Part shown: positions 1-6,874 of the stretch, piece by piece
Numbering within the stretch: the stretch's first letter is position 1
How the letters are laid out: every line of letters begins with the position of its first letter
Origin: Polyangiaceae bacterium
GTDB lineage: Bacteria > Myxococcota > Polyangia > Polyangiales > Polyangiaceae
Reading direction: 5' to 3'
DNA length: 19,258 nt
Assembly (NCBI GenBank): GCA_025936205.1
Contig: JAICTU010000127.1
Coordinates: 1 to 19,258, forward strand
The notes under the pieces: model-generated
The model's input: only the letters and a program-made list of their open reading frames with translations
Database searches by the model: none
Told to the model about the DNA's origin: nothing
Position numbers and translations under genes: made by a program

Positions 1-169
1 CGGGGCGCGGGCCTTCCGCGGCGTCGTGTTTAGGTTTCCATGTAAACCTCAACTCGACTCGATGCACATGCCACGCCGCTGGCTCGTTGCGTGCGCAATT
101 CGCGGAGGTCTTTCAGGGCGCCCGATCCAGCTACCCACCGCGGGCGCCCAGCTCGGTTCGGGGAAGGCC
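1..169. other. Intergenic edge region, no gene recognised
   Basis: This is the stretch downstream of the leftward membrane-protein gene. Open frames cross it on both strands, but their translations are low-complexity and look like no family I know. The only structure I see is a short perfect inverted repeat at 32-49. Confidence 0.5.
32..49. repeat. Short inverted repeat (possible weak hairpin)
   Basis: The arms AGGTTT (32-37) and AAACCT (44-49) are perfect reverse complements around a 6-base loop. The repeat is AT-richer than its surroundings. It lies about 120 bases beyond the stop of the leftward gene ending at 170 and has no T-run, so a terminator role is only a guess. Confidence 0.3.
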
Positions 170-658
170 TCAGGAAGGGCGGAAGGGGGATGCCGGTACC
201 TGGCTGAACAGCCCCGCCTCGATAGCTTCATTGATCTTGACTTGCAGATAATACGGCTGAAAAAGCACAGTCCAAAGCAGGCTCGCTTTGAGCCAGTCAT
301 GTTGCCGATGGCGCACACACTCGTTGAACTGAGCACGCCCGCGCAGATTCCAGAGAATCCAGAGCGTCATCGGAACAGCGATGAGCAGCAACCACGACTG
401 CCCAAATCCAAGCCATCTGGATATCAAGAATGCGACTTGGGCCGGGACCAGTAGCACGCTGCACGCAACGATGAAGCCCGTCGAGATCTTCCGCTCCACT
501 TGGTGGTTCAGGCTGCGCGTCGTATCTATGAGCCAATAGATGGGGTAGAGCTGGAATGTGACCACCGCCAGGGCCAGCATGAGCCAGAGATTCCGTCGGC
601 GAAGCTGGCTTGGGACAGTCGCGCGGGTAATGGACGATGGCGATGGCGCTGCGATCAT
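170..658 (-). CDS. Small multi-pass membrane protein, DUF4234-like
   Basis: The product has 162 residues and probably sits in the inner membrane. After a basic N-terminal stretch, residues about 21-45 contain RRRNLWLMLALAVV followed by QLYPIYWLIDTTRSLN. That is the pattern of the DUF4234 family: an arginine, then a hydrophobic helix ending in Y-x-I-Y-W, then a short T/N-rich turn. Further hydrophobic segments lie at about 60-80, 88-104 and 123-140, giving roughly four membrane passes. The ATG at 658 is preceded by GAGG four bases upstream, which decides this start; the open frame runs much further upstream but only as antisense-type shadow sequence. The biochemical function is unknown for the family. 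It lies in the same direction as the glycosyltransferase gene upstream, about 116 bases away. The family call rests on the motif alone. Confidence 0.7.
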   Translation of the reverse strand: MIAAPSPSSITRATVPSQLRRRNLWLMLALAVVTFQLYPIYWLIDTTRSLNHQVERKISTGFIVACSVLLVPAQVAFLISRWLGFGQSWLLLIAVPMTLWILWNLRGRAQFNECVRHRQHDWLKASLLWTVLFQPYYLQVKINEAIEAGLFSQVPASPFRPS

Positions 659-670
659 TTTACCTCGACA

Positions 671-700
671 AGCATGTTCACGTTGATCCCTGGCAGTCAA
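671..700 (-). promoter_or_regulatory. Weak sigma70-like promoter candidate for the DUF4234-like gene
   Basis: On the minus strand TTGACT (695-700, five of six matches to TTGACA) is followed after 18 bases by CATGCT (671-676, three of six matches to TATAAT). The element lies 13-42 bases upstream of the ATG at 658. The -10 match is poor, so this is a suggestion only. Confidence 0.2.
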
Positions 701-774
701 CCCAGCCCCGACGGTAGCGGGCACGTGCCATAATCCCGGCGTGGCGGCACTCGCCGTTCTGCGGCGCGGGGGGC

Positions 775-2094
775 CTACTCGGCCAACCCATCGGCGTATA
801 CGGCGCTGCCACGATCTGTTCGGCCAGGCCAGGGCGTGGCGCGCGCGACCTTCTCCAGCAGATCCGCAGCACGCTCGACCGCTCGTGAGCCCTCGAGCGC
901 CGCGCGGTAGCGCGTCAGCCTCGCGGGCTGCTCGGGGTCGTTCAGCTGCTCGCGCAAGGCTGCGGCAAAGGTGGAGCCGCTCATTTGCTTGCGCGGCACG
1001 ACGCGGCCCACGCCCAGTACCTCCGTGCGATGGCCGTTGTCGGGTTGATCGAAGCCCGTCGGGCTGATGACTTGCGGGATGCCCGCCTCCAGGGCGCGCG
1101 CCGTCGTGCCCATGCCACCGTGGTGTACGATGGCCGCTGCGTGCGGCAGTAGCCGGTCGAGCTCCACGTGGCCGAAGCAGGCGATGCGATCCCCCAGCGA
1201 GTGCGGCGTGGCCGCCAGAAAGGAGCTCAGGAAGATGCCGGGCATGTCGAGCTCCGCGCAGCAGGCGGCCGCCGCTGCGAAGAAGATCTCGGGGTTGCCG
1301 AAGCCCGTGCCGGTGGTGAACACGATGGGCCGTGGGTTGCGCTGTAAGAACGCCTGCACCGCTGCCGGCAACGGCAAGTCCGAAGGGGGAAGAGGAAATC
1401 CAAGGCACTCCAACTCGGGCCAATCGGCAGCCGGCATGCCGAACCACTCGGGAAACATCGCGGCCTTCGCCACCACGTGCGGGCGCTCGTACTGAGCACA
1501 GTCCACAGGGGGAAGCCCCAGCGGAATGCGCACCGAGTTGATCTTCTCGAGCACCGCGGGATGGCGGTCCGCGGCGCGATATAGCTCCGGCAACGCCTTC
1601 GAGAAGCGCGCCCCGTCGGGGCCGCAAGCCAGGGCCCCCAGGGGCCAGGCCGGTGCGATCGCCGATCGAACCCGGATGGGAAACAGGAGCAGCTCCACGG
1701 TGGGCAACCGACACGCTTCAGCCAGCGGATCGGAGCCGCCGAGCGCGTTGGTATGCACCATGACCGTGCGCTCATCGAAGGCGCCGGGCTGCTCGAAGTA
1801 CTCGCGGATGCGGTCGGTCTTCAGAAAGAAGTAGGGCACCTGGTGCTTGCTCTGAATCTCGGCCTGGATTTCCCCGTGCGTGAGCGCCGGGGTGTTGGCG
1901 AAGAAACCGATACCGCGCGCTGTGGCTTCCGTCCGGAAGTGCTCATTGGCCAGGAGCTGGCAGCGGTGCCCACGGCGCACCAGCTCCGCCGCAATGGCGA
2001 TCAACGGCATGATATCGCCGTGCGAGCCAACGTTTTCGAACAGAAAGTCCGGTGCTTGCCGCGCCGCCAGCGGCGTGAGCTGTTGCGTCTTCAT
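775..2094 (-). CDS. Family-1 (UGT-type) glycosyltransferase
   Basis: The 439-residue product is a GT-B fold enzyme that should transfer a sugar from a nucleotide-sugar donor to a lipid, polyketide or other small acceptor. The N-terminal domain starts with FENVGSHGDIMPL (residues 19-31), the usual acceptor-domain glycine/His loop. The donor-binding signature is HHGGMGTTARALEAG (324-338) followed by SPTGFDQPDNGHR (344-356), typical of the family containing macrolide glycosyltransferases and RhlB-type rhamnosyltransferases. Length is normal. I chose the ATG at 2094 because coding similarity begins about 17 residues later; GGAGG lies just one base upstream, closer than usual. The gene diverges from a family-2 glycosyltransferase across a 79-base gap. 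Acceptor and sugar cannot be told from sequence. A role in surface glycolipid or secondary-metabolite glycosylation is inferred. Confidence 0.9.
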   Translation of the reverse strand: MKTQQLTPLAARQAPDFLFENVGSHGDIMPLIAIAAELVRRGHRCQLLANEHFRTEATARGIGFFANTPALTHGEIQAEIQSKHQVPYFFLKTDRIREYFEQPGAFDERTVMVHTNALGGSDPLAEACRLPTVELLLFPIRVRSAIAPAWPLGALACGPDGARFSKALPELYRAADRHPAVLEKINSVRIPLGLPPVDCAQYERPHVVAKAAMFPEWFGMPAADWPELECLGFPLPPSDLPLPAAVQAFLQRNPRPIVFTTGTGFGNPEIFFAAAAACCAELDMPGIFLSSFLAATPHSLGDRIACFGHVELDRLLPHAAAIVHHGGMGTTARALEAGIPQVISPTGFDQPDNGHRTEVLGVGRVVPRKQMSGSTFAAALREQLNDPEQPARLTRYRAALEGSRAVERAADLLEKVARATPWPGRTDRGSAVYADGLAE

Positions 2095-2173
2095 GCCTCC
2101 AGGTCGGCGCGGGAACAGGTGCGGTTGCCAAAAAAGTCGCAACTGGCCAAGCCCGCGAACCGAGCTCACGTCC
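2095..2173. promoter_or_regulatory. Divergent promoter region between two glycosyltransferase genes
   Basis: These 79 bases separate the start codons of the leftward GT1 and rightward GT2 genes and must hold both promoters. An imperfect operator-like structure is visible: GTTGC (2124-2128) and GCAAC (2139-2143) flank an A-tract. I see no convincing -35/-10 pair and no Shine-Dalgarno sequence before the GT2 ATG. Confidence 0.35.
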
Positions 2174-3220
2174 ATGACCGACCTCACCGTCTTGATTCCA
2201 ACCTGGAACCGGGCCTCGATTCTGCGCGAGACCCTGGAGGCCCTGTGCCTCGTGCGGACGGGAAACCTGTCCGTGAACTTCGTGGTCGTCGACAACGCGA
2301 GCACGGATGACACCCCTGCCGTCCTGCGCGAGTTTGCGCAGCGCCTGCCCCTGACCGTGCTGCGCGAGCCGAGGGCCGGCAAATGCAATGCTCTGAACCG
2401 CGGCCTGCGCCAGGCTGCGCTCGGTGAGATTGTCGTGTTCACCGACGATGACGGCACGCCCGACCCCTCCTGGTTCGAAGAGATCGCGGCCACCTGTCGC
2501 CGCTGGCCCGCGCATTCGGTGTTCGGCGGGCGCGTCGATCCGGCTTGGCCCAGCTCTGTGCCCATGCCCCTCTGGGCCGCGGACAAGCGCATCCAGGCCA
2601 TCGCGTTCACGGCCCATCACATGAGCGACCGCGAGGGCCCCTACCCCGCTCAGCGCGAGCCCTTCGGGCCCAACTTCTGGGTCCGCCGCAGCGCCCTCGC
2701 GGGCTTCGAGTTCCGCAGCGATCTCGGGCCTCATCCCACGCGGCGCACGTTGTGTGACGAGAGCGAGTTCCTGCGGCGCATGCGCCGCCAGGGCCACGAA
2801 CCCATCTACTCGCCAACCGCGCGCATGGTGCACCGGGTGCAAGCCGATCGCCTGACCGAGCTGGCCCTATGCCGGCGTGCCTATCAGTACGGCCGTGGGG
2901 AGGTTCATGTCACGCAAATGCCGGAAGCCACCTTGTTGCGAACGTCGCGCGCCGCGTGGTACTCGCGTGTGGTCAGCAACGTGGCCGTCAGCACCTGGCA
3001 GCTGCTCGGCGCCGCGCTGGAGCCGGAGGAGAACGTGCGCGTCACCAGGATGTTCGCGAGAGCGATCACGCTGGGCAGAAACTTCGAAGCGCTGTGTTCG
3101 TCGGCAAAGGTCGCGCTCTCGCGCGGTGGGCACATACTGGAGTCGCGCGGGTCGCGCGGCTCCGAGCCCTCTGATGGCCCTCAGAAATGCTTGCCGATCA
3201 GGATGTCGGTGCAGGCGTAG
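2174..3220 (+). CDS. Family-2 glycosyltransferase
   Basis: The 348-residue product has a GT-A catalytic domain in its first 230 residues. Visible landmarks are VLIPTWNRASILRETL (6-21, nucleotide-binding start), VVVDNASTDDT (37-47), the DXD metal site in VVFTDDDGTPDPSWF (87-101), and CDESEFLRRM (194-203), which fits the acidic catalytic-base region. A later MVHRV (218-222) is also usual for the family. There are no strong membrane helices, so it should act in the cytoplasm or at the membrane surface, adding a sugar to a growing glycan. I chose the ATG at 2174 because the fold begins at residue 4; the frame is open further upstream, but that part is antisense to the GT1 gene. The last 40 bases overlap the end of the convergent gene 3181-3807, and the tail beyond about residue 320 looks unstructured. 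Donor and acceptor are unknown. Confidence 0.88.
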   Translation: MTDLTVLIPTWNRASILRETLEALCLVRTGNLSVNFVVVDNASTDDTPAVLREFAQRLPLTVLREPRAGKCNALNRGLRQAALGEIVVFTDDDGTPDPSWFEEIAATCRRWPAHSVFGGRVDPAWPSSVPMPLWAADKRIQAIAFTAHHMSDREGPYPAQREPFGPNFWVRRSALAGFEFRSDLGPHPTRRTLCDESEFLRRMRRQGHEPIYSPTARMVHRVQADRLTELALCRRAYQYGRGEVHVTQMPEATLLRTSRAAWYSRVVSNVAVSTWQLLGAALEPEENVRVTRMFARAITLGRNFEALCSSAKVALSRGGHILESRGSRGSEPSDGPQKCLPIRMSVQA

Positions 3221-3807
3221 GGATTTTCTTTGCACAGCCGCGGGTAGATCAAGCCGTCGGCTTGCTCGACCAGGCTGAACCAGCCGTACCGGTCCCAGAT
3301 CTGTTTGCTCGCCACCAGCTGCATCAGGTCGATGTTGCCGTACACCGGCGGGTTGCCGGTCAGCACCACGCTCTTGCTGTAGTCGCGCGGCCTGTCGTAC
3401 CAGATGCGCCCGCGCGTGGTCGCGGTCGGGGGCGCGTAGTTCAGGCCCATCATGCGCAGGCGCGTGATCAGGATCTCGCTGTCGCCTTGCTGCAGGCGCG
3501 TGGAGATCTTGGCGAAGGCGTCCGGCTCGTACAGGTTGTCGACGTTGGTGTGCAGCACGTAGCGTCCGCGCGCGTTCTGCAGGCCGAGCTGGCGCAGGTT
3601 GTGGCCCCACACGTTCTGGCGCTCCGCTGTGGCGTGCACCGGGTACGGGCAGCGGACCTCGTGCTGCAGCGGCCCGTCATGGTAGATCAGGACCTCGAAG
3701 TCCTGGAAGCTCTGCTGCTGCAGGCTGGTGACGAAGCGCCCCAGCGTCTCGTCGTCGCTCACCCCCTGGTAGTACGCGGAGATGATGCTGAAGAACGGCT
3801 CGCTCAT
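3181..3807 (-). CDS. Small GT-A-type (family-2-like) glycosyltransferase
   Basis: The product has 208 residues, short for a family-2 enzyme. It starts with FFSIISAYYQG (5-15), then LQQQSFQDFEVLIYHDG (29-45), the typical first two strands of a GT-A fold. A degenerate metal site is HTNVDNLYEPDAF (86-98), where NVD stands in for DXD. The segment GNIDLMQLVASKQIW (157-171) followed by QADGLIYPRL (182-191) fits the acceptor-side helix and an acidic catalytic position. Its ATG at 3807 overlaps the stop codon of the upstream methyltransferase gene in an ATGA, so the two are almost certainly co-translated. The 3' end overlaps the convergent GT2 gene by 40 bases. The metal site is less canonical than in its neighbour, so the reaction is uncertain. 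Confidence 0.82.
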   Translation of the reverse strand: MSEPFFSIISAYYQGVSDDETLGRFVTSLQQQSFQDFEVLIYHDGPLQHEVRCPYPVHATAERQNVWGHNLRQLGLQNARGRYVLHTNVDNLYEPDAFAKISTRLQQGDSEILITRLRMMGLNYAPPTATTRGRIWYDRPRDYSKSVVLTGNPPVYGNIDLMQLVASKQIWDRYGWFSLVEQADGLIYPRLCKENPYACTDILIGKHF

Positions 3808-4526
3808 TTACTCGAGCTCTGACCAGGCTTCACCGCTTGCACTGGCTGCGGCACCTTCACGCCCTGCGCCTGCCGCAGCTGCCCGACCAGGTTGCGGATG
3901 ATGCGCTGATCCTCGGTGGGCTCGCTGGGTTTGAGCAAGCCGTCCTGGCCGACCTTGCGCACGTTGCGCGCCCGGGGCACGAGATCGACGAGGAAGCGCT
4001 CGGGGCGCTGCAGCGGACCCTTGCAGAAGATCAACACGCAGTCGTTCCACTCGGCGCGCGCGCGGTCGGCGATGAAGGACTCGACCAGGTGCGCCTCGAC
4101 GTTGCTGTGGCGCGCCCACTGCTCGAGCGCCAGCCCCGAGTCGGGGTAGAAGCGCCAGCAGTCGAACGGGTGCGCGTGGTACTTCCCGTTCGAAGGCACG
4201 TTGAGGTAGGCGTAGCCGCCGGGCTTGAGCACGCGCAGCGTCTCCAGGAAGGTGACCCAGAACATCGGATCGTGCTCGAAGCACGAGGAGCTCACCGCCA
4301 GGTCGAAGCTGTCGCTTTCGAAGGGCAGGCGCCAGGTACTCTCGATCACCACGTCGACGCCCTTGCCGGCCGCGATATCGACGCCCATGTACTTCGCACC
4401 CGCCGGGCACCAGTCGCGCAGCGTGCCGTTCACGTCCATCGAGCCGATGTCGATCACGGAGGCGGTGGTCGGGCGCGCATAGAGCGCGAAGAAGGCTTTC
4501 CCCAGTTCGTAAGCGGTGTCGTGCAT
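3804..4526 (-). CDS. Class I SAM-dependent methyltransferase (Methyltransf_11 type)
   Basis: The 240-residue product carries the SAM-binding motif I as SVIDIGSMDVNGTL (23-36), the acidic ribose-binding residue in YMGVDIAAG (46-54, D50), the segment LPFESDSFDLAVSSSCFEH (67-85), and a post-motif ETLRVLKPGGYAYLNVPSNG (95-114). The SSCFEH and PFDCW pattern (120-124) resembles methyltransferases found in sugar and polysaccharide clusters. The C-terminal 50 residues are charged and P/Q-rich and look disordered. The ATG at 4526 has GGAGA about five bases upstream. The stop overlaps the start of the downstream glycosyltransferase (ATGA), so it probably methylates a sugar or glycan intermediate handled by that partner. 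The substrate is inferred only from context. Confidence 0.87.
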   Translation of the reverse strand: MHDTAYELGKAFFALYARPTTASVIDIGSMDVNGTLRDWCPAGAKYMGVDIAAGKGVDVVIESTWRLPFESDSFDLAVSSSCFEHDPMFWVTFLETLRVLKPGGYAYLNVPSNGKYHAHPFDCWRFYPDSGLALEQWARHSNVEAHLVESFIADRARAEWNDCVLIFCKGPLQRPERFLVDLVPRARNVRKVGQDGLLKPSEPTEDQRIIRNLVGQLRQAQGVKVPQPVQAVKPGQSSSK

Positions 4527-4663
4527 GCGTTCTCCGGGCGCGGCGACGGCGCGGAGCGAGCCCCCAGCCGTTCCCCTGCCCGGTCAGTAACGGCTCTGCG
4601 CCGCAGCGAAGAAATCCCTCGCGGGTGCAGCCGCCCGCTCGCGAGCGTCAAGGATTTGGCGCT
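4527..4663. other. Intergenic region between RTX gene end and methyltransferase start
   Basis: These 137 bases lie between two leftward genes. They include the Shine-Dalgarno sequence of the methyltransferase next to 4526 and a perfect GC-rich palindrome at 4636-4647 close to the RTX gene stop. No open frame here looks real. Confidence 0.4.
4636..4647. repeat. 12-base perfect palindrome CGCTCGCGAGCG
   Basis: The sequence equals its own reverse complement. It lies 17 bases downstream of the stop codon of the leftward RTX gene, so it could be the hairpin of a terminator, although no T-run follows on the minus strand. It could also be a dimeric protein site. Confidence 0.35.
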
Positions 4664-6397
4664 TCAGAGCTCGCAGGACAGGTTCGACAGGTCCGGCAAG
4701 CAGATGTCGTCCCCGGCCCCGCCGTCGCTGGGCTTCGTTTGATCGTCGCCGCCGTCGATCGTGTCGCTGCCCGCGCCACCGAAGAGCGCGTCGTCGCCCG
4801 CTTCGCCGTACAGGACGTCATTGCCGGCGCCGCCCATCAGGCTGTCAGCGCCGCCGCCGGCCTCGATCACGTCGTCGCCGGTAGAGCCGGTGACGGTGTC
4901 GTTGCCGTCGTCCAGGATCACGTGGCTGCAGTTGGTGAGGTCGTCGCCGTCCACGCCGTCGTCCATCGAGAGCGCGCAGTTGGCGCTGCTGGTGGTGAAG
5001 CACAGCGTATAGGAAGCGGCCGTGCTGCCGCCGCGGCGGAAATTGCAGGTATTGTTCCCGGTGCCCCCATGGATCAGGTCCTGCCCGCCGAAGGCGCTGA
5101 ACGACGCCAGGTAGCTGGCATCGCTGGTGCTGCCCTCGTCGATGTAGTCATCGCCGGCTTCCCCGTACAACTCATCGTTGCCGGTGCCGCCCACGAGCGT
5201 GTCGTTGCCGGCTCCGCCGTGCAGCACGTCGTTGCCCAGGCCACCGTGCAGCTCGTCGTTGCTGCTGCCGCCCGTGAGGTTGTCGTTGCCGCTGCCGCCC
5301 AGCACGACCTCGATCGTCGCCCGGACGTCGTCGGCCTCGCTCTCGCCGTCATTCGGGATGTTGTCGAGCGCGACGTTCACGCCGCCGCTGCGCAGCTCGT
5401 AGTCGGCGGTGTCGCGACCGACGGCGCCGTCGACGATGTCCGCGCAGTTGGCTGCGGCGCCGAGCCGGAAGATGTCGTTGCCGGCGCCACCGTTCAGGCG
5501 ATCGACGTCGACGCTGCAGTCGCCGGCAGGGCCGCCGCTGATGTCGTCGTCACCGCCGTTGCCGTTGATCAGGTTGGGCTGCTGGCTGCCGGTGAGCACG
5601 TCGTTGCCCAGCCCGCCGTTGAGGTTCTCGACGTCGCTCTTCACGTCGTCGTTTTCGCCGGCGCCCGTCTCGCCGTCGTCGGCGTCCAGCAGGTCCGCCC
5701 CCGAGCTGGTGCGGCTGATGGTGGTGCCGATCAGGCCGCGCGGGTCGCTGCTGATGTTCAGCGTCTGCCCGCTGTTCTTGGCCTCGATCACCAGGTGACC
5801 GCGGTCGTCCTGGGTCGCCACGGCCACCGCGCTGAACGCCGCCACGTTGTTCAGCTCGGTCAGGATCGCGCTGGCTCCGCTCACGCCGAGCGACGTGTAG
5901 GTGACGGGCCCGCTCGCTCCCACGCTGAGCACCAGCGCGGTACCGGACGGCAGCGTCTTGCCGAACAGCAGCGCGCCCTCCACAAAGGCCCTGGTGTGCG
6001 CGGGATCGATGTCAACCGTCACGCCCGCGGTGCGCGAGCTGTAGTCGGCCGTGTCAGTACCGGGGCCGCCGCGGTAGGTGTCCGCGCCGTCGGCCACGGC
6101 TCCACTGCGGAAGAAGTCGTTGCCGTCGCCGCCGTCGAGCGTGTCGTCGCCCAGGCCGCCCTTCAGTGTATCGGTGCCGGGGCCGCCGAACACCGTCAAC
6201 GGCTCGCTCTGCACAGAGCGCGTCTGTACCGTCGCGCCCAGGAAGCTCATGCTGGTGATGTCCTGGGCGGTGAAGCTGTCCGCGCCGTCGTTCAGAGTCA
6301 GCGACACGTCGTGCGGGTCGCCCACCAGCTTCACGTCCGCGGCGCTGCTCACGCCCAGGTCGAAGTACAGATCGCTGCCATTGGCCTGCTGCGCCAT
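4664..6397 (-). CDS. C-terminal RTX-repeat piece of the split lipoprotein
   Basis: This 577-codon frame holds all the Ca2+-binding repeats of the interrupted gene. In order it has a beta-rich segment ending in SFTAQDIT, a first RTX block (GGPGTDTLKGGLGDDTLDGG), a linker split by an inserted domain containing AILTELNNVAAF and DDRGHLVIEAK, a second block (GGLGNDVLTG), a Cys-flanked repeat CSVDVDRLNGGAGNDIF, two further linkers, and a final repeat array ending in a two-Cys tail CLPDLSNLSCEL. Without the upstream piece it has no export signal. The ATG at 6397 lacks a ribosome-binding site, so independent translation is doubtful. It may reach the protein level only by readthrough. Confidence 0.55.
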   Translation of the reverse strand: MAQQANGSDLYFDLGVSSAADVKLVGDPHDVSLTLNDGADSFTAQDITSMSFLGATVQTRSVQSEPLTVFGGPGTDTLKGGLGDDTLDGGDGNDFFRSGAVADGADTYRGGPGTDTADYSSRTAGVTVDIDPAHTRAFVEGALLFGKTLPSGTALVLSVGASGPVTYTSLGVSGASAILTELNNVAAFSAVAVATQDDRGHLVIEAKNSGQTLNISSDPRGLIGTTISRTSSGADLLDADDGETGAGENDDVKSDVENLNGGLGNDVLTGSQQPNLINGNGGDDDISGGPAGDCSVDVDRLNGGAGNDIFRLGAAANCADIVDGAVGRDTADYELRSGGVNVALDNIPNDGESEADDVRATIEVVLGGSGNDNLTGGSSNDELHGGLGNDVLHGGAGNDTLVGGTGNDELYGEAGDDYIDEGSTSDASYLASFSAFGGQDLIHGGTGNNTCNFRRGGSTAASYTLCFTTSSANCALSMDDGVDGDDLTNCSHVILDDGNDTVTGSTGDDVIEAGGGADSLMGGAGNDVLYGEAGDDALFGGAGSDTIDGGDDQTKPSDGGAGDDICLPDLSNLSCEL

Positions 6398-6415
6398 GCG
6401 GAAGACGTTCGCGGA

Positions 6416-6874
6416 CTACGTGCCGCGCGCGCCGAAATCCAGAGCACCCCCCACCGGCGCGTTGATGATGATGCCGCCGCTCGGACCAAATAGACTGCCG
6501 AATACCCCGGGCAGCAGATCGATCAGCACGGTATTGGCACCGTTCGCCGACCCGTTGATCACGAGCTTGTGCACCAGGTTCGTGGTCAGGTCGACGCCGT
6601 TGGTTGCAGCCGTTCGGCACTGCCAGCTGTTCACGCGCAGTTTGCCGCCCAGCACGCTGACGATGGCGTCGTCCCCCGACGCCAGGTTGAGCGTCAGCGT
6701 GGAATTGGCGAAGGCGGCGCCGGCGTCGGTGCAATCGGTCAGCTCCACGCCGAGCGCGTCCATGGCCATCCCGAAGGGGGTATCGCCGGACGCAGGCGCG
6801 GGCCCGTCTGCAGATTCGCAGGCGAGCCCGGGCCCTAGCGCGACCAGGAGCAGGCAGGAGCGGATGCGTTTCAC
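6416..6874 (-). CDS. N-terminal piece of the split RTX lipoprotein
   Basis: If the amber codon terminates, the product is 152 residues: signal peptide MKRIRSCLLLVALGPGLAC with a candidate lipid Cys at 19, then a soluble beta-rich domain ending in GGIIINAPVGGALDFGARGT. It would contain no Ca2+-binding repeat. It corresponds to residues 1-180 of the 783-residue paralog. The GTG start is chosen for its four-base overlap with the upstream stop codon and because the signal peptide begins there. Confidence 0.6.
   Translation of the reverse strand: MKRIRSCLLLVALGPGLACESADGPAPASGDTPFGMAMDALGVELTDCTDAGAAFANSTLTLNLASGDDAIVSVLGGKLRVNSWQCRTAATNGVDLTTNLVHKLVINGSANGANTVLIDLLPGVFGSLFGPSGGIIINAPVGGALDFGARGT

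Larger units (their letters stand above)
4664..6874 (-). pseudogene. RTX-repeat lipoprotein gene interrupted by one in-frame amber codon
   Basis: Read through, this is a 736-codon frame parallel to the intact 783-residue paralog at 8524-10875. It starts with GTG at 6874, overlapping the upstream stop as GTGA. It has a short signal peptide with a candidate lipidated Cys at residue 19, the shared N-terminal domain with DGKL-like LGGKLRVNSWQC, then RTX blocks such as GGLGDDTLDGGDGNDFF. Codon 153 (6416-6418) is TAG. Around it the two genes align without a gap: RGT-stop-SANVF here, RGTGLANTF in the paralog. The other 583 codons stay open and conserved, so the lesion is a point mutation and looks recent, or is a sequencing error, or is read through. 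The 3' part ends in DDICLPDLSNLSCEL. The next ATG (6397) has no visible ribosome-binding site and would yield a protein without a signal peptide. Confidence 0.7.

Noticed and set aside
6416..6418. TAG read as pyrrolysine
   Set aside because: There is no Pyl synthesis or tRNA gene here, the protein family has no known Pyl use, and the paralog has plain Gly at the position. A point mutation or readthrough is simpler.
4625..6493. A 622-codon open frame on the plus strand antisense to the interrupted RTX gene
   Set aside because: RTX repeats use GGC/GAC-type codons whose complement rarely contains stops, so long antisense frames appear automatically. The translation is a low-complexity V/A/H/R-rich string with no fold-like pattern.
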